Shown: positions 54,985-64,000 of the stretch, one piece after another | How the letters are laid out: each line of letters opens with the position of its first letter | Position numbering within the stretch: position 1 is the first letter of the stretch | Source of the DNA: Capra hircus | Taxonomy: Eukaryota > Chordata > Mammalia > Artiodactyla > Bovidae | Direction: 5' to 3' | Length of the DNA: 64,000 bases | Assembly: GCF_001704415.2 (NCBI RefSeq) | Contig: NC_030811.1 | Span: forward strand, 6,672,722 to 6,736,721 | Made by a program: the position numbers and the translations under genes | The notes under the pieces: model-generated | Databases searched by the model: none | Told to the model about the DNA's origin: nothing | What the model saw: only the letters and a program-made list of their open reading frames with translations

Positions 54985-56850
54985 CAGTTCAGTTCAGTCA
55001 CTCAATCATGTCCGACTCTTTGCCATCCCATGAACTGCAACATGCCAGGCCTCCCTGCCCAGCACCAACTCCCAGAGTTCACCCAAACCCATGTCCATTG
55101 AGTCGGTGATGCCATCCAACCATCTCATCCTCTGTCTCCCTCCTCTCCTCCCACCTTCAATCTTTCCCAGCATCAGGGTATTTTCAATTGAGTCAGCTCT
55201 TTGCATCAGGTGGCCAAAATACTGGAGTTTCAGTTTCAACATCAGTCCTTCCAATGAATATTCAGGACTGATTTCCTTTAGGATGGACTGGTTGGATCTC
55301 CTTGCAGTCCAAGGGACTCTCAAGAGTCTTCTCCAACACCACACTTCAAAAGCATCAATTCTTTGGTGCTCAGCCTTCTTCACAGTCCAACTCTCACATC
55401 CATGCATGACCACTGGAAAAACCATAGCCTTGACTAGACGGACCTTAGTCAGCAAAGTAATGTCTCTGCTTTTGAATATGCTATCTAGGTTGCTCATAAC
55501 TTTTCTTCCAAGGAGTAAGCATCTTTTAATTTCATGGCTTCAGTCACCATCTGCAGTGATTTTGGAGCCCCCCAAAATAAAGTCTGACACTGTTTCCACT
55601 GTTTCCCCATCTATTTCCCATGAAGTGATGGGACCAGATGCCATGATCTTCGTTTTCTGAATGTTGAGCTTTAAGCCAACTTTTTCACTCTCCTCTTTCA
55701 CTTTCATCAAGAGGCTTTTTAGCTCCTCTTCACTTTCTGCCATAAGGGTGGTGTCATCTGCATATCTGAGGTTATTGATATTTCTCCCGGCAATCTTGAT
55801 TCCAACTTGTGTTTTTTCCAGTCCAACGTTTCTCATGATGTACTGTGCACATAAGTTAAATAAGCAGGGTGACAATATACAGCCTTGACATACTCCTTTT
55901 CCTCTTTGGAACCAGTCTGTTGTTCCATGTCCAGTTCTCACTGTTGCTTCTTGACCTGCATACAGATTACTCAAGAGGCAGGTCAGGTGGTCTGGTATTC
56001 CCATCTCTTGAAGAATTGTCCACAGTTTATTGTGATCCACACAGTCAAAGGCTTTGGCATAATCAATAAAGCAGAAATAGTTGTTTTTCTGGAACTCTCT
56101 TGCTTTTTCCATGATCCAGTGGATGTTGGCAATTTGATCTCTGGTTCCTCTGCCTTTTCTAAAATCAGCTTGAACATCAGGAAGTTCACGGTTCACATAT
56201 TGTTGAAGCCTGGCTTGGAGAATTTTGAGCATTACTTTACTAGCATGTGAAATGAGTGCAATTGTGCGGTAGTTTGAGCATTCTTTGGCATTGCCTTTCT
56301 TTGGAATTGGAATGAAAACTGATCTTTTCCAGTCTAGTGGCCAGTGCTGAATTTTCCAAATTTGGTGGCATATTGAGTGCAGCATTTTCACAGCATCATG
56401 TTTCAGGATTTGAAACAGCTCAACTGGAATTCCATCACCTCCACTAGCTTTGTTCATAGTGATGCTTTCTAAGGCCCACTTGACTTCACATTCCAGAATG
56501 TCTGGCTCTAGATGAGTGATCACACCATCGTGATTATCTGGGTCATGATCTTTTTTGTACAGTTCTTCTGTGTATTCTTGCCACCTCTTCTTCATATCTT
56601 CTGCTTCTGTTAGGTCCATATCATTTCTGTCCTTTATTGTGCCCATATTTGCATGAAATGTTCCCTCGGTATCTCTCATTTTCTTGAAGAGATCTCTAGT
56701 CTTTCCCATTCTGTTGTTTTCCTCTATTTCTTTGCATTGATCACTGAAGAAGGCTTTCTTATCTCTTCTTGCTATTCTTTGGAACTCTGCATTCAGATGC
56801 TTATATCTTTCCTTTTCTCCTTTGCTTTTTACTTTTCTTCTTTTCACAGC
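54985..56850 (-). mobile_element. BovB LINE with the best-preserved RT in the window, antisense
   Basis: The minus strand reads one continuous frame over about 600 codons (56850 down to 55006) with a single in-frame TGA at 55540-55542, where other copies here have TGC. Visible are RT blocks GGDGIPVELFQILKHDAV, FIDYAKAFDCVDHNKLW, the catalytic YADD in NNLRYADDTTLMAE (near 55765), and the C-terminal region ESWTVKKAEHQRIDAFEVW. The endonuclease half is absent (5'-truncated). It abuts L1 sequence on one side and ERV pol on the other. Confidence 0.93.
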
Positions 56851-57282
56851 TATTTGTAAGGCCTCCCCAGACAAGCAAATCCTAAATGAAACTCTGACCA
56901 AATTAACAATCAAACTCCATCAAGATTGGATTAAACTCCTCCCTTTAGACCTCTTAAAGGTCTGGGCCTTACCAAGAAACCCTCTAAATATCAGTCCATT
57001 CGAGGCCCTGTATTGGTGGCCCATAGTACCTTTAAGACCCTCCCCTCCCAGGACAGTCCCAAACTGCCATCACACCTTCCTTTTCCCTTACTTGCCCAGA
57101 TACACGATGCCCTTTGGCAACATATAGATAACCTCGACCACTCTCCAATCTTCCATACGCATCCCTCCAAATAAGAGACAAATTCTCTATGACAGTTCAG
57201 TCCCACTCAGATCTAACCCCTAAATGGCAAGGACGCTACACGGTATTCTGCTGGCCCCTACCGCTGCAAAATTAAAAGAATA
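56851..57282 (+). pseudogene. ERV1 (gammaretrovirus-like) pol end, integrase C-terminal region
   Basis: Plus-strand text in two frames matches the end of gammaretroviral pol, after the integrase core. A roughly 100-codon frame reads NISPFEALYWW and neighbouring residues, then breaks. The left edge is cut by BovB and the right edge by an L1 tail. Upstream pol is not present. Not functional. Confidence 0.72.
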
Positions 57283-57385
57283 CCTGTGGTGGATTCATGT
57301 TGATGTATGGCAAAACCAATACAATATTGTAAAGTAATTAATCTCCAGTTAAAATAAATAAATTTATATTTAAAATAAAAAAGAA
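57283..57385 (+). mobile_element. L1_BT 3'-terminal fragment with A-rich tail
   Basis: CCTGTGGTGGATTCATGTTGATGTATGGCAAAACC followed by an A-rich tail. Very short 5'-truncated insertion in the ERV. Confidence 0.88.
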
Positions 57386-59690
57386 ACCACCCCTTGGGAG
57401 CACATCACTCAGCTTAAAAAGGTTATGCAGCCCAAAGATGAGAATGCTTACCAGACTAATACTTATCAAGTTTCTCACACAGACCCTACAACTCTAAAGT
57501 TCTCATGGCTTCCACTGGCCCCAACTGGTGATGGATGAGCCTGTTGATTTCACGGTTACAATTATTTCTGGAACAACTCCTGGCAGATATCTGTGTCTCG
57601 AGTCATCAAGGATCCACATTTGAACACGTTGAAGATTATATCTTCACCCTGTGGCTGCAGGGAACCGTTTATAACTTTTACCCTTCTGAAATCCAATTCT
57701 TATCCATAGTCAGTTCAGCTCAGTTAAGCTTTTTCACTCTCCTCGTTCATGTTCATCAAGAGGCTCTTTTGTTCTTCATTTTCTGCCGTAAGTGTGGTGT
57801 CACCTGCATATCTGAGGTTATTGATATTTCTCCCGGCAATTTTGATTCCAGCTTGTGCTTCTTCCAGCCCAGCATTTCTCATGATGTACTCTGCATAGAA
57901 GTTAAATAAGCAGGGTGACAATATACAGCTTGACGTACTCCTTTTCTTATTTGGAACCAGCCTGTTGTTCCATGTCCAGTTCTAACTGTTGCTTCCTGAC
58001 CTGCACACAGGTTTCTCAAGAGGCAAGTCAGGTGGTCTGGTATTCCCATCTCTTTCAGAATTTTCCACAGTTTATTGTGATCCACACAGTCAAAGGCTTT
58101 GGCATAGTCAATAAAGCAGAAATAGTTGTTTTTCTGGAACTCTTGCTTTTTCCATGATCCGGTGGATGTTGGCAATTTGATGTCTGCTTCCTCTGCCTTT
58201 TGTAAAACCACCTTGAACATCTGGAATTTCATGTATTGCTGAAGCCTGGCTTGGAGAATTTTGAGTGTTACTTTGCTAGGGTGTGAGGTGAGTGCAATTG
58301 TGCATACTAGTCTATCTTATATTCACTTACCCAAATGCTGGTTAGCATCTTCTTATCTTTTTTCTTTCTTCTGCCCCAAGAACTCTTTCAAAACCCTGAC
58401 CACAACTATCTACTCCAGATCCTTAATTTAACCCATACTCTCAATGCTGCTAACCCATGATTGGCTAAATACTGCTGGATATGTCTATCCATAACTCCTC
58501 TGGGAGATTCAGCCCTCCCCATATCCATCCTCGACTGGACACTGGTAACATATCCTTACAATACTCATATCGTGGGGAGCCTTTATTCATCTCATATCTT
58601 AAACATCTTCACACAAGTGATCAAATCTGGAATTCGGACAAAGTCTTAGAATCTTTACTCACTGACCTTCCCTCCTACAACAGTAAATCTCCTATGAGGC
58701 CCTATCACCTAGAAAGTGAGACTATTACAACCAGCTCCTTTTTGCATATTTAGAAATTCCCAAAACAGTTCATATGACCAACCCCTGGGCATAATCCCTA
58801 AACCCATGTGTAACCATACCTTCGCTTTACTCTTTGCCACTGGAAAGGCTATATATATTTCTGGTCCTATAAGACAATCTTTAAGCTTTATAGGATGATT
58901 TCCTTCAGCATAGTCCTCCACTTCTCCCATCGTTGGGGCCACCTTAGCAGGGGCCCTGACCATTCTTGAACGAAAGATCAAACCCCCTCCCCGTCGACTC
59001 CTCTTCGCCATCGACTTCAGCTGTTGTGTTGAGACACCTGGCCTGTTTTTCTTTTGTGCGGCATCTACATACCTCTGTTTACCTACTGATTGGACTGGAA
59101 CCTGCACCCTGATATATTCCAGTCCTAACATTTTTATAGCCCCCAGTGATCAACCCCTACCTATTCCTTTCATTCACAAGCAAATGAAATGAGCCATTCA
59201 TTTCATTCCCCTTTTAGTGGGACTAGGAATAGCGGCTGGAAATGGAACAGGAATGGCCAGCCTAACCACCTCCATCCAAAACTGCAGGCACTATCTAACG
59301 ATCTATCAGACAGTCTCCAGGTCTGTCCCAAGGTCTAATAACTATTCAAAATCAACTCGATTCCTTGGCGGCTCTAGTGTTACAAAATAGAAGGGGATTA
59401 GATCTGCCAACTGTAGAAAAGGAGGGGGGGGGTGTGCCTTTTTCTGGATGAATCCTGCTGCTTCTATGCCAACCAGTTGGGTGTTGTCCAGGAAGCTGCA
59501 AAAAACCTTATAGATTGAGCCTATCAAATTGGCCAGAAATTAAGCAACTCCTGGCAGTCATGGTTGACAGACTGGAACTGGATGCCTTGGGTTTTGCCCC
59601 TTCTCGGACCATTCATATTCATTATCCTCCTATTCATATTTGGACTTTGTTTGTTTAATCTTTTCCAGGGATTCCTCCAGGACTGAATTT
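57386..59690 (+). pseudogene. ERV1 env remnant, interrupted by BovB
   Basis: Env-like sequence starts after the pol end. It is interrupted by BovB at 57712-58304 and continues to a transmembrane subunit near 59200-59690. Evidence for env is the gammaretroviral-type CX6CC cysteine cluster at 59435-59461 and a long hydrophobic membrane segment at about 59578-59660 followed by a short tail. Stops and frameshifts occur throughout the surface part. This is a defective endogenous copy. Confidence 0.75.
57712..58304 (-). mobile_element. BovB fragment, antisense, in ERV env
   Basis: Minus strand: RT from RLQAVLQKAEEADIKLPTS-like text through FIDYAKAFDCVDHNKLW to the YADD-equivalent YAGD (near 57815, Asp to Gly). 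It lacks the usual 3' part except for a short GTTCAGCTCAG tail at 57712. Confidence 0.88.
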
Positions 59691-59889
59691 GAGCCATTTC
59701 TCGACATCAAGTCAGCACTGTTCTTCTGCTCAAGACCCTGGCAGCTAGGATGGAAAATCAACATTATGGGCCTTAGACTTCCTTCCTCCCAGACCACAAG
59801 CCCCCACCCCTCATTTACCAGCACAAAGAAGCCAAAACATTGACAACGCCCATCTCTCTTTCTCTTTCTATATATTCTTTAGGGCCAGG

Positions 59890-60301
59890 AATGAAGGAAA
59901 GCTACCTGGCTCAAAATAGCCTGGAGTTAAAACTCCCCTCTAGGTCCTCCCCACCATTTTGTACAGAATAAAGAACTTTCTACCTGAAGAAAGGAATGAA
60001 CATGAAGCTTGGTTACGATCAGTTCCCAGCCGATCCCAGTCTCTGGCCTGTCTCAGGAATTCCTTGCCCCAGTGGTTGAAAGTGAACTAATCAAAACTAA
60101 TCTTGAGGAAACACAGATCCCCTCAAAACAATATATCTCTGCATACATATGTTTTTCATATATACCGCTCTCTTCTTGACTTAGTGCAGCAGTTCCGTGG
60201 TCTGACTGCTGCCCCTTCTCGCCTTATTAAAGGTGATCTGTTTCTGTAGAGTATCGGTCTCATTCTTTCTCCGAACCTTGCCTTCTCTAGTTCCTTTACC
60301 T
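59890..60301 (+). mobile_element. 3' LTR of the ERV1 remnant
   Basis: Follows the env end after a short non-coding stretch and a purine-rich AATGAAGGAAAG. Contains AATAAA at 59967-59972 and a second promoter/poly(A)-like part toward 60230. Exact ends are uncertain. The sequence differs from the LTR at 60384, so the two belong to different families. Confidence 0.55.
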
Positions 60302-60383
60302 TACAATGACTACATCAAAAAGTCAAGAAACAACAAGTTTTGTGAGGATGTGGAGAAAAGGGAACCTCATGCACTATTGATAG
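60302..60383 (+). mobile_element. L1 ORF2 fragment between two LTRs
   Basis: CATCAAAAAGTCAAGAAACAACAAG ... GGAGAAAAGGGAACCTCATGC is L1 ORF2 text. It is probably the older target into which the neighbouring ERVs inserted. Confidence 0.75.
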
Positions 60384-60882
60384 TGTTAGGTAGTTAGAAT
60401 AGGAAACAGGTGTCCAAAATGGCAGTGGCTAAAAGACAAGGAAGGGAAAAGCCCATGAAAATAGAACAAAGCAAGGTCAAAGGAAGGTCCGAGGACCTGA
60501 GTGAGGACCTCAGGTAGTACAAACAGCACTCCTGGCTAGCCCAGTTTACATAGGGCAGGCCCAGGGGCAGGAAAAAACATAAAAAGAGGAGCCAAAGGAG
60601 GAGCCAAAAGCCTTTCTCACTCTCTCTCTCTCTCTGTATCTTTCTCTCGGCACTGGTTCACGTCTTTGGGCTGGCATGCCCTCACACCTGGAGGATGGAT
60701 TCTCCTGCTATTTTCTAAATAAAATAGAGGCGTAACACAGAGCTGTAAAACTGATTTGTCTAAGAGCTACAACATGGTCTGTTCGAGACCTTAGAGCTGT
60801 GACACGCCAAGGACTTTAATGTCTGTCACTTCAAATCATTGTTGTGATGAGAGAGAACTGAGGAGCATACACTCGTCTGACA
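60384..60882 (+). mobile_element. 5' LTR of a second ERV1 element
   Basis: Starts TGTTAGGTAG and ends GTCTGACA, about 500 bases. TATA-like CATAAAAAGAGG lies at 60578-60589, a (CT)n run at about 60618-60640, and AATAAA at 60718-60723. Directly followed by a primer site and leader, so it acts as the 5' LTR of a plus-strand provirus. Confidence 0.72.
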
Positions 60883-60886
60883 TCTA

Positions 60887-60904
60887 TGGTGCTGTGACTC
60901 GGAT
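60887..60904 (+). promoter_or_regulatory. Primer-binding site, histidine-tRNA type
   Basis: TGGTGCTGTGACTCGGAT differs at one base from the His-tRNA primer site known from HERV-H-like class I elements. It sits four bases after the LTR end. Confidence 0.7.
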
Positions 60905-61880
60905 TTTACCTGGCTGAAAGAACCTCCACATGGACCCCGCAAGGTGGAGGCCAACTACAGCAGGAGCCCAACTCAGCAAAAGCTCCCACAGTAGAAGCAG
61001 AACAAGAAGAAACCTCAGCTCAAGGTAACTGACAAGAGGCCCATAGTGCTGGAAACTGGGACAGCGAAAAATGAACTCAGCAGAAAGCTCACGCAGCTCA
61101 GTCTCAGATTCCAGAAGACCTCCGGTTAGGGTAGGAGGTCCTCGCTCCTATGGCTGTAGGGACAGATGCCTAACGAAATCTCAGTTCCTTTGCAATCTCT
61201 CATTCCTTGTTTCCTCGAACCCCCCATGAACAGATGGGCAGAGTGGGCACAGTTGAGGGACTCTTGAGAGGCTAGTCTTTGATATGTCCCAAAGGCACTA
61301 TCTGCTGAGCCCCAGTAGCTGTTACCCAAGCTGGTGGGGGTTCAGCTGTCCTTACTCTTCTTTGTGTCAAGGATCAGGCCAATGAAAACTGTGAGCACCG
61401 GTCAAATTTTGGATATTTAGCAGATTTTTAGCAGATATTTAGCAGATTTTCCGGCAGGCTATGAAGGGGATTCCTTGGCACGTTTCCCCCACTGCTTTTT
61501 CCTTCTTTCCTTCATATCTCTCCTGAGACTTGAGCCCAGCCAAAACCCAGGATGCCTGGCTTCAGGACCTAATGAAGCGCAGGCTCTGATGTCTCATTGC
61601 AAAAATTCAGTGAGAGACAAAGCGATAAGTAAGAGGTGGATTTGTTAGGATTCAGAGAGAAGTGCAATTTAGGGTGTGGGCCATTGCTAAAGACAAGGGC
61701 TTGGGCCATGGAATGCTGCCTGGCTAGGTTTTGCTAGCCAAAATGAATTCATATGCTGATGAAGGGGAGGATCATCCCAACCATTGGGGAATCACCCACT
61801 CCTCCATCTTTTGATAGTGCCTTAGAGCTGTCCTGCCACCTCTGGGTGTGTCTTTGGCTTACAGATTGGAGATTAAGGTT
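60905..61880. other. Proviral leader, then unassigned sequence
   Basis: The first part (to about 61100) is leader-like, rich in AACTCAGC and GCAGAAC repeats. No gag start was recognised. From about 61350 the sequence is unassigned, including GATATTTAGCAGATTTT repeats near 61410-61450. Confidence 0.4.
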
Positions 61881-62099
61881 TACTTGAATTTGACTTGTCA
61901 TCTTGGACACAACTGATTTCAGTCGGTGTACGTTATGCCCTTGTGCTATGTGATTCTTTCAAAGGTTGTGCCCTGCCCCCTTCCCTCCTGTTTCATGCTC
62001 TTTTCCTGAGCCCCGTCCAGGCCCACAAGGTTACCTCTACAATCTTCTGGAGGGACAACCAGAAAACAGCTGGCCCTTGGGAGGGAAATACTGTATAAT

Positions 62100-62584
62100 A
62101 TCCAATCCATCTAGATATTCAGGCCTTCATCTTCCATGTTTCCTACAACGTGTGCAACATCAGCATCTCTCATTGGCTCTTGGGTCCCAGGGCAGAGTGC
62201 CACCCAATGTCCCAGTTGATGGCATTTGTAGCAAGCCGTTTTAGGAGACTTGTCACAGTTTAGACTCTCTTTGTCCCAATGCCCCACCTGCTTACAGATT
62301 AGGCATTTGCCTCATGCCTTGTCCTTTAAGGACTCAGGGTTTGAAATCGGGCTTCCCTGGAGGGTAGCCAGCATCTGGGCATGCCTTGCCTCTTTCCTTC
62401 TCTCCCTTTCCTGGGCCTTGGCCTCTTTCTCCTGTTCTCTGTTATAAAAGGTATTGGTGGCTGTCTGGACCATCTCATCTAAAGAGGAAGCAGGGTCCTG
62501 CTGCTGTAGCTGTTGTAACTTAATTTTTATGTCTGATGCACATTGGGACAGGAATTTGTCCTTTAAAATCACTTTCCCTGTACC
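62100..62584 (-). pseudogene. ERV1 gag, capsid end and nucleocapsid, on the minus strand
   Basis: The minus strand reads capsid C-terminal text (KFLSQCASDIKIKLQQLQ), a charged E/R/K linker, a TGA at 62312-62314, then nucleocapsid with two zinc-knuckle-like motifs. The left-hand one (62192-62233) is a perfect CX2CX4HX4C (CYKCHQLGHWVALC). The other (62256-62306) is altered in its final cysteine spacing. Orientation is opposite to the LTR, primer site, capsid N-part and protease pieces nearby. The right edge abuts a plus-strand L1. Confidence 0.8.
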
Positions 62585-63105
62585 CCAATGTTCATCGCAG
62601 CACTGTTTATAATAGCCAGGACATGGAAACAACCTAGATGTCCATCAGCAGATGAATGGATAAGAAAGCTGTGGTACATATACACAATGGAGTATTACTC
62701 AGCCATTAAAAAGAATACATTTGAATCAGTTCTGATGAGATGGATGAAACTGGAGCCGATTATACAGAGTGAAGTAAGCCAGAAAGAAAAACACCAATAC
62801 AGTATACTAACACATATATATGGAATTTAGAAAGATGGCAATGATGACCCTGTATGCAAGGCAGCAAAAAAGACACAGATGTGTATAATGGACTTTTGGA
62901 CTCAGAGGGAGAGGGAGAGGGTGGGATGATTTGGGAGAATGGCATTGAAACATGTATACTATCATGTAAGAATCGAATCACCAGTCTATGTCCAATGCAG
63001 GATACAGCATGCTTGGGGCTGGTGCACAGGGATGACCGGGAGGGATGTTGTGGGGAGGGAGGTGGGAGAGGGGTTCATGTTTGGGATCGCATGTACACCC
63101 GTGGG
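62585..63105 (+). mobile_element. L1_BT 3' region lacking its last ~70 bases
   Basis: Starts CCCTGTACCCCAATGTTCATCGCAGC and is clean until CATGTACACCCGTGG, where it stops abruptly before the normal L1 end and tail. The missing end is present in inverse orientation at 63664-63735. Confidence 0.92.
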
Positions 63106-63179
63106 TGGACTTTCTTAGGGGTGAGTCTTTCTGAGGCTTATCCTACCCAGTACTGCTGCAACCTGAGAGCCAGGCATCC

Positions 63180-63412
63180 CCAGGTCAGGGTGTAGATCCC
63201 CAGGCAGGCTGAGGGGTGACAGCCTCCTGGATATGGAATCCCCTGGCAGGTCAAGGCGTGAATGCCTCCCAAGAATTGGGTCCCTGGGTAGGTCGAGGCA
63301 TGACGACCTCCTGGGACCCCGGATGGGCAGATCCCCGTGCAGGTTGAGGCGTGACAACCTTTCAAGGACCAGACCCCTAGGCAGGTCAAGGCAGGTTGAC
63401 CTCCTGGGACCT
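63180..63412. repeat. Minisatellite of about 45-55-bp units
   Basis: Four to five diverged units share a core like CCC-TGGGCAGGTCGAGGCGTGACGACCTCCTGGGA (starts near 63198, 63240, 63283, 63330 and 63375). It lies just upstream of the capsid fragment, inside proviral leader or early gag. Confidence 0.75.
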
Positions 63413-63499
63413 CCGGACTGGAGTTGGGCATCTCTGAGGTCTCCAGCATGACCAGTGCTGGGGAAGATTAAGATTAAGATTAAGGGGTTGTAATTTTAA

Positions 63500-63664
63500 A
63501 AGTCCACCCATGGAAATAGAAGGAAGCCTATTACTTGTTGGACTATGCCCAGTCTCAGCAATAACTCGGGAGCCCAATGAGAACCCCATTGCCTTTCTGG
63601 AAAGGCTAAAAGAGGCCCTCCTAAAGTTTACCAATCTGGACTTAGAATCTTATGAGGGACAGGT
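63500..63664 (+). pseudogene. ERV1 gag, capsid N-terminal part, plus strand
   Basis: A plus-strand frame reads EPNENPIAFLERLKEALLKF and a few more residues, the conserved gammaretroviral capsid block. It runs up to the L1 piece at 63664, where gag text stops mid-domain. The continuing capsid text lies on the opposite strand at 62584 downward. Confidence 0.8.
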
Positions 63665-63735
63665 GATTTTTTTTTACTTTATTTTACTTTATAATACTGT
63701 ATTGGTTTGCCATACATTGACGTGAATCCACCATG
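63664..63735 (-). mobile_element. L1_BT 3'-terminal 70 bases, antisense
   Basis: A T-rich run, then CTGTATTGGTTTGCCATACATTGACGTGAATCCACCATGG, the complement of the L1 end missing from 62585-63105. Confidence 0.9.
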
Positions 63736-64000
63736 GGATGAGGCAGATAGGTCTGAGAATTTCTTGGTTGTCACAGGGGCTGCCTACTCTACCTGACTTC
63801 CTACTCCGGAGCCTTCTCTTCCCAAATCTGTACTAGTTTGGGTGCTCCAGGAAAAACAATTACAAAAAGATTCACTTGAGCACTTCTTTGTTGCTGGGAT
63901 GGACAAATAGTTTCCCGCCAGTTTCTGGCAGTCCCTGAGTGTCCTACTCCCTTATTGGAAAGAGATATACTCACTAAACGGGAGTGCACCCTTGTGATGG
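63736..64000 (+). pseudogene. ERV1 protease region, frameshifted
   Basis: Begins with the aspartic-protease block SENFLVVTGAAYST, where the usual catalytic DTG reads VTG. In another frame it ends with the conserved PECPTPLLERDILTK. Stops and frameshifts are present. Truncated by the window end. The catalytic Asp is replaced, so it is inactive. Confidence 0.78.

Noticed and set aside
63180..63412. CRISPR-like spaced repeats
   Set aside because: Units are diverged, there are no uniform spacers, and the genome is mammalian. This is a minisatellite.

Overview
This is a vertebrate nuclear window, almost certainly from a ruminant. It is dense in BovB (RTE) LINEs, Bov-tA/BOV-A2 tRNA-derived SINEs, CHR-type SINEs and L1_BT-type LINEs, and it carries part of the GIMAP (immune-associated GTPase) cluster. 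The genome looks cattle-like, but the repeats alone do not settle the species.

Three GIMAP loci are present. A GIMAP7-like pseudogene lies on the minus strand at 1702-2594, with one in-frame TGA and a later frameshift. An apparently intact GIMAP6 lies on the plus strand, with coding exons at 15207-15291 and 18703-19499 (293 aa). An apparently intact GIMAP4 lies on the minus strand, with coding exons at 43916-43955 and 40409-41319 (316 aa) and a candidate promoter and non-coding first exon near 46.6 kb. GIMAP6 runs opposite to the other two, as in the human cluster (8-7-4-6-2-1-5). The window is therefore inverted relative to the usual human display. The GIMAP7-like relic lies beyond GIMAP6, on the side where human has GIMAP2/1/5. 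These proteins are GTPases of lymphocyte survival and autophagy, and nothing here suggests an operon-like arrangement.

Region by region: 1-3 kb, GIMAP7-like pseudogene. 3-10.7 kb, SINE, BovB and old L1 fragments. 10.8-13.94 kb, minus-strand betaretrovirus-like (ERVK) remnant (dUTPase, gag start, PBS, complete LTR), followed by a TG-rich tract. 15.2-20.8 kb, GIMAP6, whose intron holds an L1 split by a BovB. 21-38 kb, layered L1/BovB/SINE sequence, including two BovB copies with twin-priming-type 5' inversions. 39.6-46.7 kb, GIMAP4. 47-48.6 kb, L1 mosaic. 49.0-51.2 kb, a decayed, apparently intronless SLC26A2 copy broken by SINE/BovB insertions and missing its middle. 54.8-60.3 kb, a gammaretrovirus-like (ERV1) remnant (pol end, env, 3' LTR) interrupted by BovB and L1. 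60.4-64 kb, a second ERV1 remnant with a His-tRNA-type primer site, whose gag is split into pieces on opposite strands around a split L1.

The most unusual structure is that last provirus. Two gag pieces on opposite strands, and two L1 pieces on opposite strands, fit together as one gag interrupted by one L1 insertion, which implies inversions or a local assembly error. I saw no sign of a wholly new molecular system.
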